A model generated the notes under the pieces. The model saw only the letters and a program-made list of their open reading frames with translations, had not been told where the DNA came from and made no database searches. DNA of 64,000 nt, taken from Symbiodinium microadriaticum (Eukaryota > Sar > Dinophyceae > Suessiales > Symbiodiniaceae). Where the stretch lies: contig LSRX01000529.1 in assembly GCA_001939145.1 (NCBI GenBank), positions 147,765 through 211,764 of the forward strand, read 5' to 3'. Position numbers and translations under genes: made by a program. The stretch's first letter is position 1, and every line of letters starts with the position of its first letter. Shown here one piece after another: positions 56,096 to 64,000 of the stretch.

Positions 56096-57543
56096 AATGA
56101 AAGTATCATTCTGTGTGTATATATGTAGGATGATACACCATGCGGTGCTTTTGTCTTAGTTGCTTTACTTTCTGCTTGGACCTGTGCCGTCATGGTCATT
56201 GCGCCTTTCGCCGTTGCAAATCTCAATTGTGGTCGTCACTCTTGTCTTAATTGCACCCGTCTTGGCTTCCAACCTCGCTGCAACTTCTGCTGTATACTAA
56301 GCCGATAGGTTCAGGAGCGGTGCTGGTTGCGGCAGTGTCTGCGATTGTTAGTTGCCGTCATAAATTCCGTTGCTGGTCCAGCCGATATTCCCTGGCAAGC
56401 CGCGCCTGCCGCTCTTGCGGAGTCTCCCCGTCCAGCAAAAGAATCCTCAGCTACGATTGAACTGCTGCCCAGCTTGGGACCTATGCAAAGACATTGACGT
56501 GCAATTGCACTTTGGATTTTCTGTCCGAGCCGCTTGCAGCAAACGGCTTTCCTCGGATCTTCCAGGTGCTCGAATTACCAAAGCGTCAATAAGCTCTCGC
56601 GAAAAAATTAGCCTCCAGGATGCCCAAGCAAATGAAAGCATGACAGCAGTGCAACACTCCGGCGAAAACTGCGTAGAAAGTTAGAAAGGGGGTCGAGTGC
56701 AGCAGAAGTAGGAGGGCCTGGGGCTCAGGGTTTGGAGTTCCACGCTACGCTCAGTAAACACGCGACAGGTTTCTGAATCCCACAGACTCAGTTCTAAGCC
56801 CTGTCTGAACTCCTTGTAAACCTTTCAAAAAAAGCCCGTCTAAACCCTACAAGCCCTAAACTCCTATGTAAAGCGCCTCAAACCCGAAACCCTCAAGCTA
56901 CATGTAGGAAAAACCCTCAAGCTAGGAGCACAGTCCCTTCTGAAATTGAAAGCCCAGTCTCTTGGCTCCGAGAGCCCCAGCGAGGGCAGAGATGAGATCA
57001 GCACAAAGGGCGGGCTGTGGGGCAGGGTTGAGGCTTAGATTTGGGGCTTGTTGTGTTTAGGGATAAGGGTTTTTTGTTGTTTTGGGGGGCTTTAGGGTTA
57101 CGTTAAGACTTCTCGGATGTGGGATTTAGGGTTTTCGGGTTTGGGAATGTGGGCGTTCTGAGCTCTGAGTTCCTCGGGAAAAAGTCTTGGCGGTTTGCGG
57201 TGTAAACCAGGAGCCATCATTGAAAACCCTCCTTAGTTCACTACGGATCGATTTCAAGTGCTCTCAAAATCGTTTGTCGCTAGGGTCCGCTGTTCAAAGC
57301 CACCTAACCTACACCCGAGGCCCTAGGCCCTATAAACCATAAACCCCGAACCACACAAAGCAAACTACAAGCAAAACTTGACCAAAGCGGTACCTAAACT
57401 TGTATAAGAAAATCGGAACTAGAAAAATAGGGTCTTTAGGGTCCAAGTAGTTAGCACCTTAGGATGCAAGTCTTCTGAACCCCAGAGCCGGGAAACAGCA
57501 GAGGGGCCTGAATAAGCATTAGGGTTTAGGGTTTAGGGTTCAC
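56096..57543. other. Mostly repeats and candidate 3' exons of the Dus gene
   Basis: Two minus-strand islands are protein-like: 56358-56450 (listed separately) and about 56923-57009, which encodes PALCADLISALAGALGAKR and onward. The latter could be the next synthase exon, but its splice phase with exon 3 is unresolved. TTTAGGG variants occupy 57020-57145 and 57515-57540. Confidence 0.4.
56358..56450 (-). CDS. Possible last exon with charged C-terminus
   Basis: After a CGTAG acceptor the minus strand encodes LRILLLDGETPQERQARLA and onward to DQQRNL before a TGA at 56358, 30 residues in phase 0. Charged, helix-like composition argues for real coding. It may end the tRNA-dihydrouridine synthase gene upstream, but this is a guess from order and strand only. 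Confidence 0.35.
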   Translation of the reverse strand: MRILLLDGETPQERQARLAREYRLDQQRNL

Positions 57544-58399
57544 CCTCCCCGCTAGACGCGGCCTTCTCCAAGAGAAACGCCCCCAGTTGGCAGCCTGGGC
57601 GCTTGGCTTCTGCTTCCTGATTACTCAAAAGCACGACTTGCAGTGCCGTCTCCTTTGCACACGCATTGCGGAGGGACTCCGCCGGGAGACTGGCTTCTGA
57701 TCGTTGCTATTTGCTTCTGTTACCTATCTTAGCCCATAGGCCCCTAAGTAGTTCCTTTTGGGGGATTCTAAATATAAACCGCAAAACAGGAACTACTTAG
57801 GGGCCTATGGGAATCTTATTGTGAGACACAACCGTTCGCTCAGGTTTCAACTTCCCCCTTCGCGACCGAGGCGCGCTCTGCGAACCACTGGGGACAGCCC
57901 AGGTTCAGGCAAACTCCGTCGCCTCAGGCTGGCTCTTGGAGGGGTTTAGGGTTTAGGTTTTAGGGCTTATAGGGTTTAGGGGTTTGGGCGTTTAGGGGTT
58001 TAGGGCTTAGGGTTTAGGGCTTACGGTTTAGGGTTCAGGGCTTAGGAGTTAGGGTTTAGGGACCCCGAGGCCCTAAACCCTGCAAGCGACAACTTACCGC
58101 AAGGCGCCGACCACACACCGTCGCTTAGTTCGCCGGATAAACCGTGCCGCTTCTCAAAGCCTAGAACTCCGATCAAACCCCTTGCGAAGCTGATTGCAAA
58201 ACCAAAACTCCAAAGCCGAAATCCGATAAACCCTGAAGCCCTGAAAACCATATCATCTTTGACCCAAAGTGAATGCGGCCCTAGGCATCCCCTAAACCCT
58301 AAACCATGACGCCGGCGGGCAAAACGGCGCCACGATCTTCGCAGCAGCCGCCAGCTCTTCCGGGTTGTTCGAGGCCAGCTGCACGATTAGAGGCCGGTC
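57544..58399 (-). CDS. tRNA-dihydrouridine synthase (Dus), three exons, partial
   Basis: Exon 1, 58399-58321, follows a TTGCAG acceptor and encodes DRPLIVQLASNNPEEL and onward to KIVAPF. Exon 2 starts at 57922 after CCTGAG and encodes GDGVCLNLGCPQWF; exon 1 ends phase 1 with a GC donor and exon 2 supplies GC, restoring the Cys before DGV. Exon 3, 57616-57544, gives EAEAKRPGCQLGAFLLEK, similar to the AKRGxYGAFL stretch, but its join through a GC donor after WF is less sure. Dus enzymes reduce uridines in tRNA D-loops using FMN. The catalytic Cys of N-L-G-C-P is present. The usual V-D-L is V-C-L here. Both introns carry TTTAGGG-type repeats, and the second also holds a family C element. Upstream FMN-binding exons and the C-terminus are not located. 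Confidence 0.72.
57733..57811. mobile_element. Short family C TIR element in a Dus intron
   Basis: CCCATAGGCCCCTAAGTAGTT at left and AACTACTTAGGGGCCTATGGG at right are perfect inverted repeats of about 21 bases. It matches the half copy at 29915-29970 in orientation and interior. Confidence 0.85.
57940..58085. repeat. TTTAGGG field inside a Dus intron
   Basis: Plus-strand TTTAGGG, TTAGGGC and TTTACGG variants. It lies entirely between Dus exons 1 and 2. A CCCTAAACC pair also occurs at 58291-58303 just after exon 1. Confidence 0.85.
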
Positions 58400-59249
58400 C
58401 TGCAACAGTAGTAATAGTAATAACTTTACGCACTTGTAATAATCGTACGAATAGTCCGAATTTTAATAATAATGATAATAATAATAATAACGATAATAAT
58501 CGTAATAGTAATAATAATGAGGGGAAGGGTTTGGGGCTTCATTTTAGGGCTTTGGGTTGAGGATGGTTTCGCTGTTCGGGTTTCGCTGCAAGGGGGAAGG
58601 GTAATGGGGAAGGATTCGAGGCACAAGAATGACCGGTTTCAACTCAAACCCCAAACCCTGAACCCCAAATCCTTTAGCCCTAAACCCTAAACCCTGGCTT
58701 TTGTCTGGGGGCAGTCTGGAAAGTCCTCGCAACCCTAACGGCATGCTAAGTCAAAAGGCTTAAGAGACCCTGCCTTCCCCAAACACCTGAGACCCAAATA
58801 AAGCCCTAAGCCCTCCTAAGCCCTGCTGAGCCCTGAAGTTATGAAGAAACAGCGCAAACGAAACGACGGAACCCTTGAAAGCCAAAAGACACATTTTAGC
58901 TGCAACTGGTCCTCGTCAGAGTCTCTGAGAAAGTGCTGCCAAAGTAGTCCATCCGAAGCATCCTGAAATTCGAACTGAAGCTGTGGGGGTCAAATTGTTG
59001 ATGAGGCTTTGGGATGAAGGGTTGAAGCGCCGATGGTTCGGGAGCTCTTTTTTCGTAAGCTGCTTGTTGTTCCGGGTGCTGGCACATGTAGGACCGTAGG
59101 AAATAAGAGGGCAACTCTCGAATACCCAACTGCAGCCTGTCTGTACCCCGCGTCTGCTTTACAAGAGTGCACACAACACAGTTTTGGGTAAAAGAATGAG
59201 AGGCCCTAAAAGTATTCTAGTCCTTGTTGCAAGGGCACCCCTCCCATTT
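58400..59249. other. No firm gene; AAT microsatellite
   Basis: An ATAATA/ATAATCG microsatellite at 58460-58522 directly precedes Dus exon 1 in transcript sense. CCCTAAA units lie at 58650-58695. A minus-strand frame (59174-58896) encodes a protein-like SALQPFIPKPHQQFDPHSF stretch, not recognised, possibly another exon. Confidence 0.4.
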
Positions 59250-59360
59250 GCTCGGAGGTTAATGGCCAGTTATAAGCGGGATTATGAGTAGGGTAACTAT
59301 ATCATCATGAGCCATACTAGCGGACTTATAATCCCACTTATACCTACCCATGAACCTCCA
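59250..59360. mobile_element. Family A TIR element, copy 5
   Basis: GGAGGTTAATGGCCAGTTATAAG at left and TACCTACCCATGAACCTCCA at right are inverted. The core GGGTAACTATATCATCATG is diverged from the other copies. Confidence 0.65.
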
Positions 59361-60147
59361 TCTGGGAAGTTCAGAAACCGGACATGGCCCATACGGCAGA
59401 GATCATCAGGTTCTCTGGCAAGTCGCACATCCCAGGCTGCCCGAAATGGCAAATCTCGAAGTCTTTAGGGCTCCTTATCAATTCCGATGATCCCCGGTAC
59501 TATCAATTCCGATGATCCCGGTCCAGCCTGCAGTACTTTGCTGCAGTACAACATTGGGGAGTAGCACAGCCTGAGCTCGAGACCAATGTTGTCTGCGATT
59601 GCAGTACCGATTGAACACTTGAACACTCCGGCTGACAGATGCGATGTTGCGAGTTGTGTCCATGTCAATGTCGCTCCGATGCAGTTTTCAAGCATCGTCT
59701 GGGTGGAACAGGTTCTGCCTTCGATCACAAGTAGTTACTGAACGCTTGCTTGCATTAGACACTTTCTGAATTTCCCCCACGTGTGTGTGCCTCAAATCAT
59801 CTCACCTCCTTGACTTCCCTGACTCCCTCCTCGCAGACAAGCGACTGCACCGCACCCTGGTTCGCACGCCGAACCAGCAGCCGGAAGGGCAGCTCCGAGC
59901 CATTCACCTCAGGCGGATATCCTGAGGGTACGAAACATGCACTGATTGGTCTCCATATCGGACGTTTTTCGCCGTCTCGCTCGATTTCGGCTCGTAAACT
60001 TAAGTTGTTCGATCCGGGGAGCCATCGGCGCCAGCACATATCGGGCACCTTTTAACTGATGTCTCCAGATTAGCCAGCCGTGGCTGCAGCCAGCCGCCTC
60101 GCGACGTTCAGGTTGTCATGAGAAGGCGATGTGGTTGGACTCGATGA

Positions 60148-60169
60148 ACGTGATGATGATGGTGGTGGC

Positions 60170-60200
<31 letters not shown>

Positions 60201-60300
60201 GTGGTGCTGATGATGAGTATGCTCATCAGCAGTATCATGATCATCATCATCATCATCATCATCGTCATCGATATCATCATCATGACCACCATGAGCATCA
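60148..60300. repeat. GAT array followed by its complement (hairpin)
   Basis: A GATGAT array (about 60150-60215) is followed, after the short palindrome GAGTATGCTCATCAGC, by ATC/CAT arrays to 60300. The two arms are complementary for tens of bases, so a long stem is possible. Met, Asp and His frames here are artefacts. Confidence 0.85.
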
Positions 60301-61048
60301 ACGCCATCCTCCCAAACACTTCCATCTTTGCTGTCACCTTCATCTGCAGCATCATTAAGGTGAAACCGGCACCCACTTTCACTAAGACTCATTCTCTTCA
60401 CCGCCCTCACTCAGGCTCGCAACGAGACTATGGTCTGAAGCGATGCGTTGCAAGCACCCAAGCTGTCGTCTTTGCCTATCTGAGTCATCTAACTCTTTGT
60501 CTCTCTATCGCCACGTGTGTACGTGTATGTACAAATCTGTTTTTCCTGAAGTATCCTGTTGAATCTGTAGTACTTTAGTGTATAGATATACGCAAGAATG
60601 AATAATCATGCACGCGCATACACACAGACACACTGACTGAGACACGTGTTCGGCTGGCTAAATGTGCTGCCTTCCTTGTATGTTCCGCTTGCTTCCGGCC
60701 GTGCCTTGATGCCACGGGGTTCGTCGATGTCCAAATTCTTTTGAGACGCAACAAACCTTCAGGGCTGTTGGGGCTTTGGTCTATGCAGCGAGGGCCAGGG
60801 ACACTTCATGGATTCGACGCTACTATGGCAGCCATGGTTATCACGGTCATCATTAGGGCGCCCAACAACCACAACAGCCCGTCAGCAGCACCATCGCCAT
60901 TTTGACGACTGTCAGGGTATCCACGATCATCGTTGTTGTGTTGTCACTACCCTCGCCTTCGTCATCAGCATCACGATATCAACAAACCCACCAAAGCCAT
61001 CTTCGCTGCCGCCGCCACTAGCCGCACCACCACCACCCCAACAACAAT

Positions 61049-61079
<31 letters not shown>

Positions 61080-61253
61080 GCAGTTCACAATGGTAAGAAC
61101 TGAAGCTCACAAGCTGCCTCCACAGCTTGCGAGACAGAAGCTGCTGGTTGTGCAGGAGAATGCTTCAGGAACGGAACCTTCCCAAACCAACCAGGCCATG
61201 CTAAAGAAGGCCCTCAATCACAGCATGGATAGCACTGGTGTGGCACTCTTGAA

Positions 61254-61330
61254 GATGTCATGATGATGGTGATGCTGATGATGAGGATGGTCATCATCAT
61301 TTCATCATCGCCATCAGCACCATCGATGGT
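61254..61330. repeat. Second GAT/ATC hairpin-capable array
   Basis: GATGATGGTGATGCTGATGATG is followed by GGTCATCATCATTTCATCATC and a CCATCGATGG palindrome. It is shorter than the array at 60148-60300 but has the same design. Confidence 0.75.
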
Positions 61331-62612
61331 GGCGGTGGCTGGCGAGCAGGTGGCGATGTCGGCAGGTACAAACACAAACCGGAAGCTAGTTGGCTCCGGC
61401 TGCTGCAAGCTTCCGTTGCATTCCTTGCGGCTTCATTACTTCGGGACCCCCACCTCTGCTGGGTTGCTGTTGGGGCATCAGGTTCCGGGTTGCCCGTGAG
61501 TAGCGACTTCCATAGAGTTTAGGGTTTAGGGTTTAGGGGTCATAAGTTGCACTTCGACCCAACAGCAAATTCCGTGAGCAGCGCAGCCCTGCCTCGAAGC
61601 AAGCAGAGAGAGCAACAGAAGTGCTGTGAAAAGGGCCAGGCACCCATGCTCCCATGGCACCAGGATCTCTGAGATCATGACAGTCTCTCACATGCTCCCG
61701 GAGGAGTAGCCTGGATGAAGCCTACGAGCTAGACCCTAACACCTGCACCCTAAATTAACCCTAAGACATGAAATTTAGAACCGCTAAATCTTAAATGAAC
61801 CTTACAAGTTTCGTAATTTATCAGAGTTGGTTACTGTACCATCGGGACTTGAATCATCAGACTCGTATCCGCTGATATACCATCGATGCTTACGCTATAG
61901 TACAGCATACCCCTAAACCCTACTCTCATCATGAATGCACTTACCCAGAAACCCAGCAGAACCCTGTAGGAAAGCCTGGAAACAGCTAGAAACAACCCTA
62001 TCGTCTGGTTGTCATTGAGGCTTTGGGCGAAGAGACTGCGGCACGCAGATTGCAGAAACCATATTCCCAGTGCAATGCTTACAGGGGTCTAGGATTAGGC
62101 GTTTCGGGGTTTGGGGATTAGGGTTTACCGGGTCATTGGCTTCGAGCTTCACACGGTAGGACAAAAGGGGGTGTAGGGACTTCGCGGTGGCAGGGTGCAG
62201 CGCGTCTGGCACCTTCCGTCATGGCACGAGTGGTACACTGAGGCTTCAGGGCCTGAAGCCCTAAAGACCACACAGCCACGGGCCGTCCTTTTCGATTGCC
62301 AAAACTCACAACGGCTCGCATTTTCCAGCCCGTTTGGGCGGGCAAACTCAAAGCTCTTTGCTTGCATCTCGCAAGCTGGCTCTGGGAGTTGTAGGCCCGA
62401 GAATGACGGTTTTTAAAAAGAGTGAGCAACATGTCTTACACGCACGGTTGCTGCTACTATGGCCTGTAGCTAGAAGAATGAGGCAGTGATTTCTTGCATA
62501 TGCCAAGCTGTTCTTCAAGGCTGTCTTCATCCTCAGCCTATTTGCTGGGAGCAGAAGGCCCCCTTGAGGGGCCGCGCATGGGAAGACACGGGTCTTGCAA
62601 CTTACCCACGGA

Positions 62613-63335
62613 TCAGGTTGAATGCACGATGAATGAAGTCCCCATGGCCTCGCATCGAATTTGGACTGCAGCCCCGTTACATTTAAACCAAACTGTATTT
62701 GGTTTCCAGGTGCTGCTAGTCGAGGAAGAGCCTTCGACATCTTCCAGACTCTTTTTTTTGGAAGTTCCTGCTGCACGTGTCTTGTTGTGACTCTCCAACA
62801 GCGGAGCAGGGAAGGAGTGAGACAAAAAAACGGTTCGCGTCTCCAGGCACATATGCAGGAGCTCCCTCCTGATTTGAAGCTTCGCTATGCCGCTATGGAA
62901 ACCAGAACTTGACACATGTTGGCTCCTTTGAGGACTCCTGTTGCCTTGTGCGGAGGTGCATGGATGCTTCCGAGATTGAGCACAGCAGGATCGGAAAAGC
63001 CATCGCTCAAAAGCCCCCTTTCTCGGAGGACTGCGATCCGGGTCCCCAATCCTCGGAAACTGCTGCCCTGCAAGAGGGTGAAAATACAGGGGGCCATTAC
63101 CCAAGAATGGACGGGCCTTGCCGCCGCCGGCAAAAAGCCCGAGACCCACCTGCTTGCCTCCTTCGTATGAGAGCAGTTTCGTTGCACCACCTCTCTGACG
63201 GACGGCGTGATGGAAGGTCTTCGCGGATTCTGCGCGAAACAGCTCTCTCTCTCTCTCTGCCAGCACCTCTTTGGCCAGCAACCAGCAGGACTCGTTCGGG
63301 TCTGACGGAAATGGCACTTTGCTTCTTGCGCTCAT
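62613..63335 (-). CDS. Uncharacterised ORF, 240 residues
   Basis: An ATG at 63335 opens a frame to 62613. The first part is protein-like (CWLLAKEVLAERERELFRA), partly encoded by a GA microsatellite at 63245-63262. The rest is Ser/Lys/Arg-rich with no domain. No homologue is recognised, and other frames are also open here, so it may be a chance ORF or include unrecognised introns. Confidence 0.3.
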   Translation of the reverse strand: MSARSKVPFPSDPNESCWLLAKEVLAERERELFRAESAKTFHHAVRQRGGATKLLSYEGGKQVGLGLFAGGGKARPFLGNGPLYFHPLAGQQFPRIGDPDRSPPRKGAFERWLFRSCCAQSRKHPCTSAQGNRSPQRSQHVSSSGFHSGIAKLQIRRELLHMCLETRTVFLSHSFPAPLLESHNKTRAAGTSKKKSLEDVEGSSSTSSTWKPNTVWFKCNGAAVQIRCEAMGTSFIVHST

Positions 63336-64000
63336 GAGAGGTGGATTGAAGTGGGCTGTGCATTTTCATGGTCGGCATGACACAATCAGCACCATACGTG
63401 CCAGGGCAAAAAATTCTCGATGGTGCAGCATTCGGGCAGCCGGAGGGGCGCTCTTGAACGAGCCCGTTGACTGCCAAAGCAACAGACTCAGAAAGCCTCA
63501 AGGTGGCACCACTCAGATGGCGGCCAATCCCCTGCGTCGTCTAGCTCAGGGTGTAAGGCTACAGAATGGTCCGCCGTCTAGACTGCACCGCGTGTGGCAT
63601 GTCAGCATGGTACCTTCCTGCATACTGGCTCCACAAACGACGGCTCACGGGCAAGCGATTAGAGGGTTGCCGACGAGCCTCATTTGTCATGGTTCTTACG
63701 TCCACTTGTGCTTAACCGAGCGAACATTCCATTATTTAGACTCTCCGGCTACGGCTACTGACTCTACAGCTGCCGCTGCTCCTCTTCATCCTGATCCTTA
63801 TGCTCGTCCTTCTAATCCAACTCCGTCTCCGACCACTGCTACCAGTATACTTCTACTCCGACGACTGCGACGCCGCTGACGACGACTATTCATGCGGAGC
63901 ACTTCGAACGGGCATTGGACAGCAAAAAAACGCGGATGAGAGGCTTCTGGAGCCGTGCAATTGGTATCGAGGGGGGGTTAAATCATGTCGAGATCTGATT
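63336..64000. other. No gene recognised
   Basis: A plus-strand frame (63271-63879) is open but ends in CTC/CCG-rich triplet sequence, and a minus frame (63501-63097) overlaps it. The last 120 bases show nothing. Confidence 0.35.

Larger units (their letters stand above)
59361..62612. other. No gene recognised; triplet arrays
   Basis: The phrase ATCAATTCCGATGATCCC is repeated at 59478 and 59503. GAT/ATC arrays that can form hairpins are described separately. CAACAA repeats lie at 61040-61082. CCCTAAA/TTTAGGG units occur at 61515-61537 and 62085-62125. Open frames have no motifs. Confidence 0.4.

Overview
This is eukaryotic nuclear DNA from a draft assembly, with an N gap at 46591-46893 and single n at 43949 and 50983. 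Genes are sparse, microsatellites are abundant, and degenerate CCCTAAA/TTTAGGG telomere-type heptamers are scattered throughout. Small terminal-inverted-repeat (TIR) elements are numerous, and the introns I could model are short. Several introns fit best with a GC donor (GC..AG), and all well-supported genes lie on the minus strand. Together these features suggest a dinoflagellate, perhaps Symbiodiniaceae-like. That is an inference; no marker gene in the window proves it.

Best-supported genes, all minus strand: (1) a polytopic membrane protein with an N-terminal coiled coil and two ShKT-like Cys clusters (22536-20267, 3 exons); (2) a RING-containing SNF2-family ATPase of the Rad5/HLTF/SHPRH type (28594-25028, 4 exons); (3) a secreted protein with a fungal-type cellulose-binding domain followed by a CHRD-like domain (48281-47377, 2 exons), with a second 5' copy cut by the N gap; (4) exons of a tRNA-dihydrouridine synthase (58399-57544) separated by introns filled with telomere-like repeats; (5) a Lys/Ala-rich C-terminal tail split over two exons (31149-30469); (6) a 164-residue Ala-rich orphan (33320-32826). 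A broken, possibly reverse-transcriptase-like reading frame lies at 8060-7388.

Layout: 1-6 kb holds telomere-like repeats, microsatellites and a 22-copy 54-bp satellite made of heptamer variants. 7-20 kb is mostly gene-poor, with a pseudogene and TIR elements. 20-29 kb is the gene core. 30-41 kb is a long field of interstitial telomeric repeats with exon-like islands. 44-49 kb has the duplicated cellulose-binding gene. 50-56 kb has simple-sequence arrays and an assembly duplication. 57-58.4 kb has the dihydrouridine synthase exons. The remainder is gene-poor with triplet repeats.

I named the TIR families A to I for this window only. At least two copies sit inside predicted introns and make up most of them (28242-28352 and 34854-34932), which is what introner-type transposons look like. 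One family-C copy is nested in a family-E copy with a clean TA duplication. Gene models 1 and 2 each need one extra base removed in a homopolymer (CCC at 22107-22109, GGGGG at 26471-26475) for all exon phases to agree. The only basis for these calls is reading the sequence by eye; no search or RNA evidence was available.
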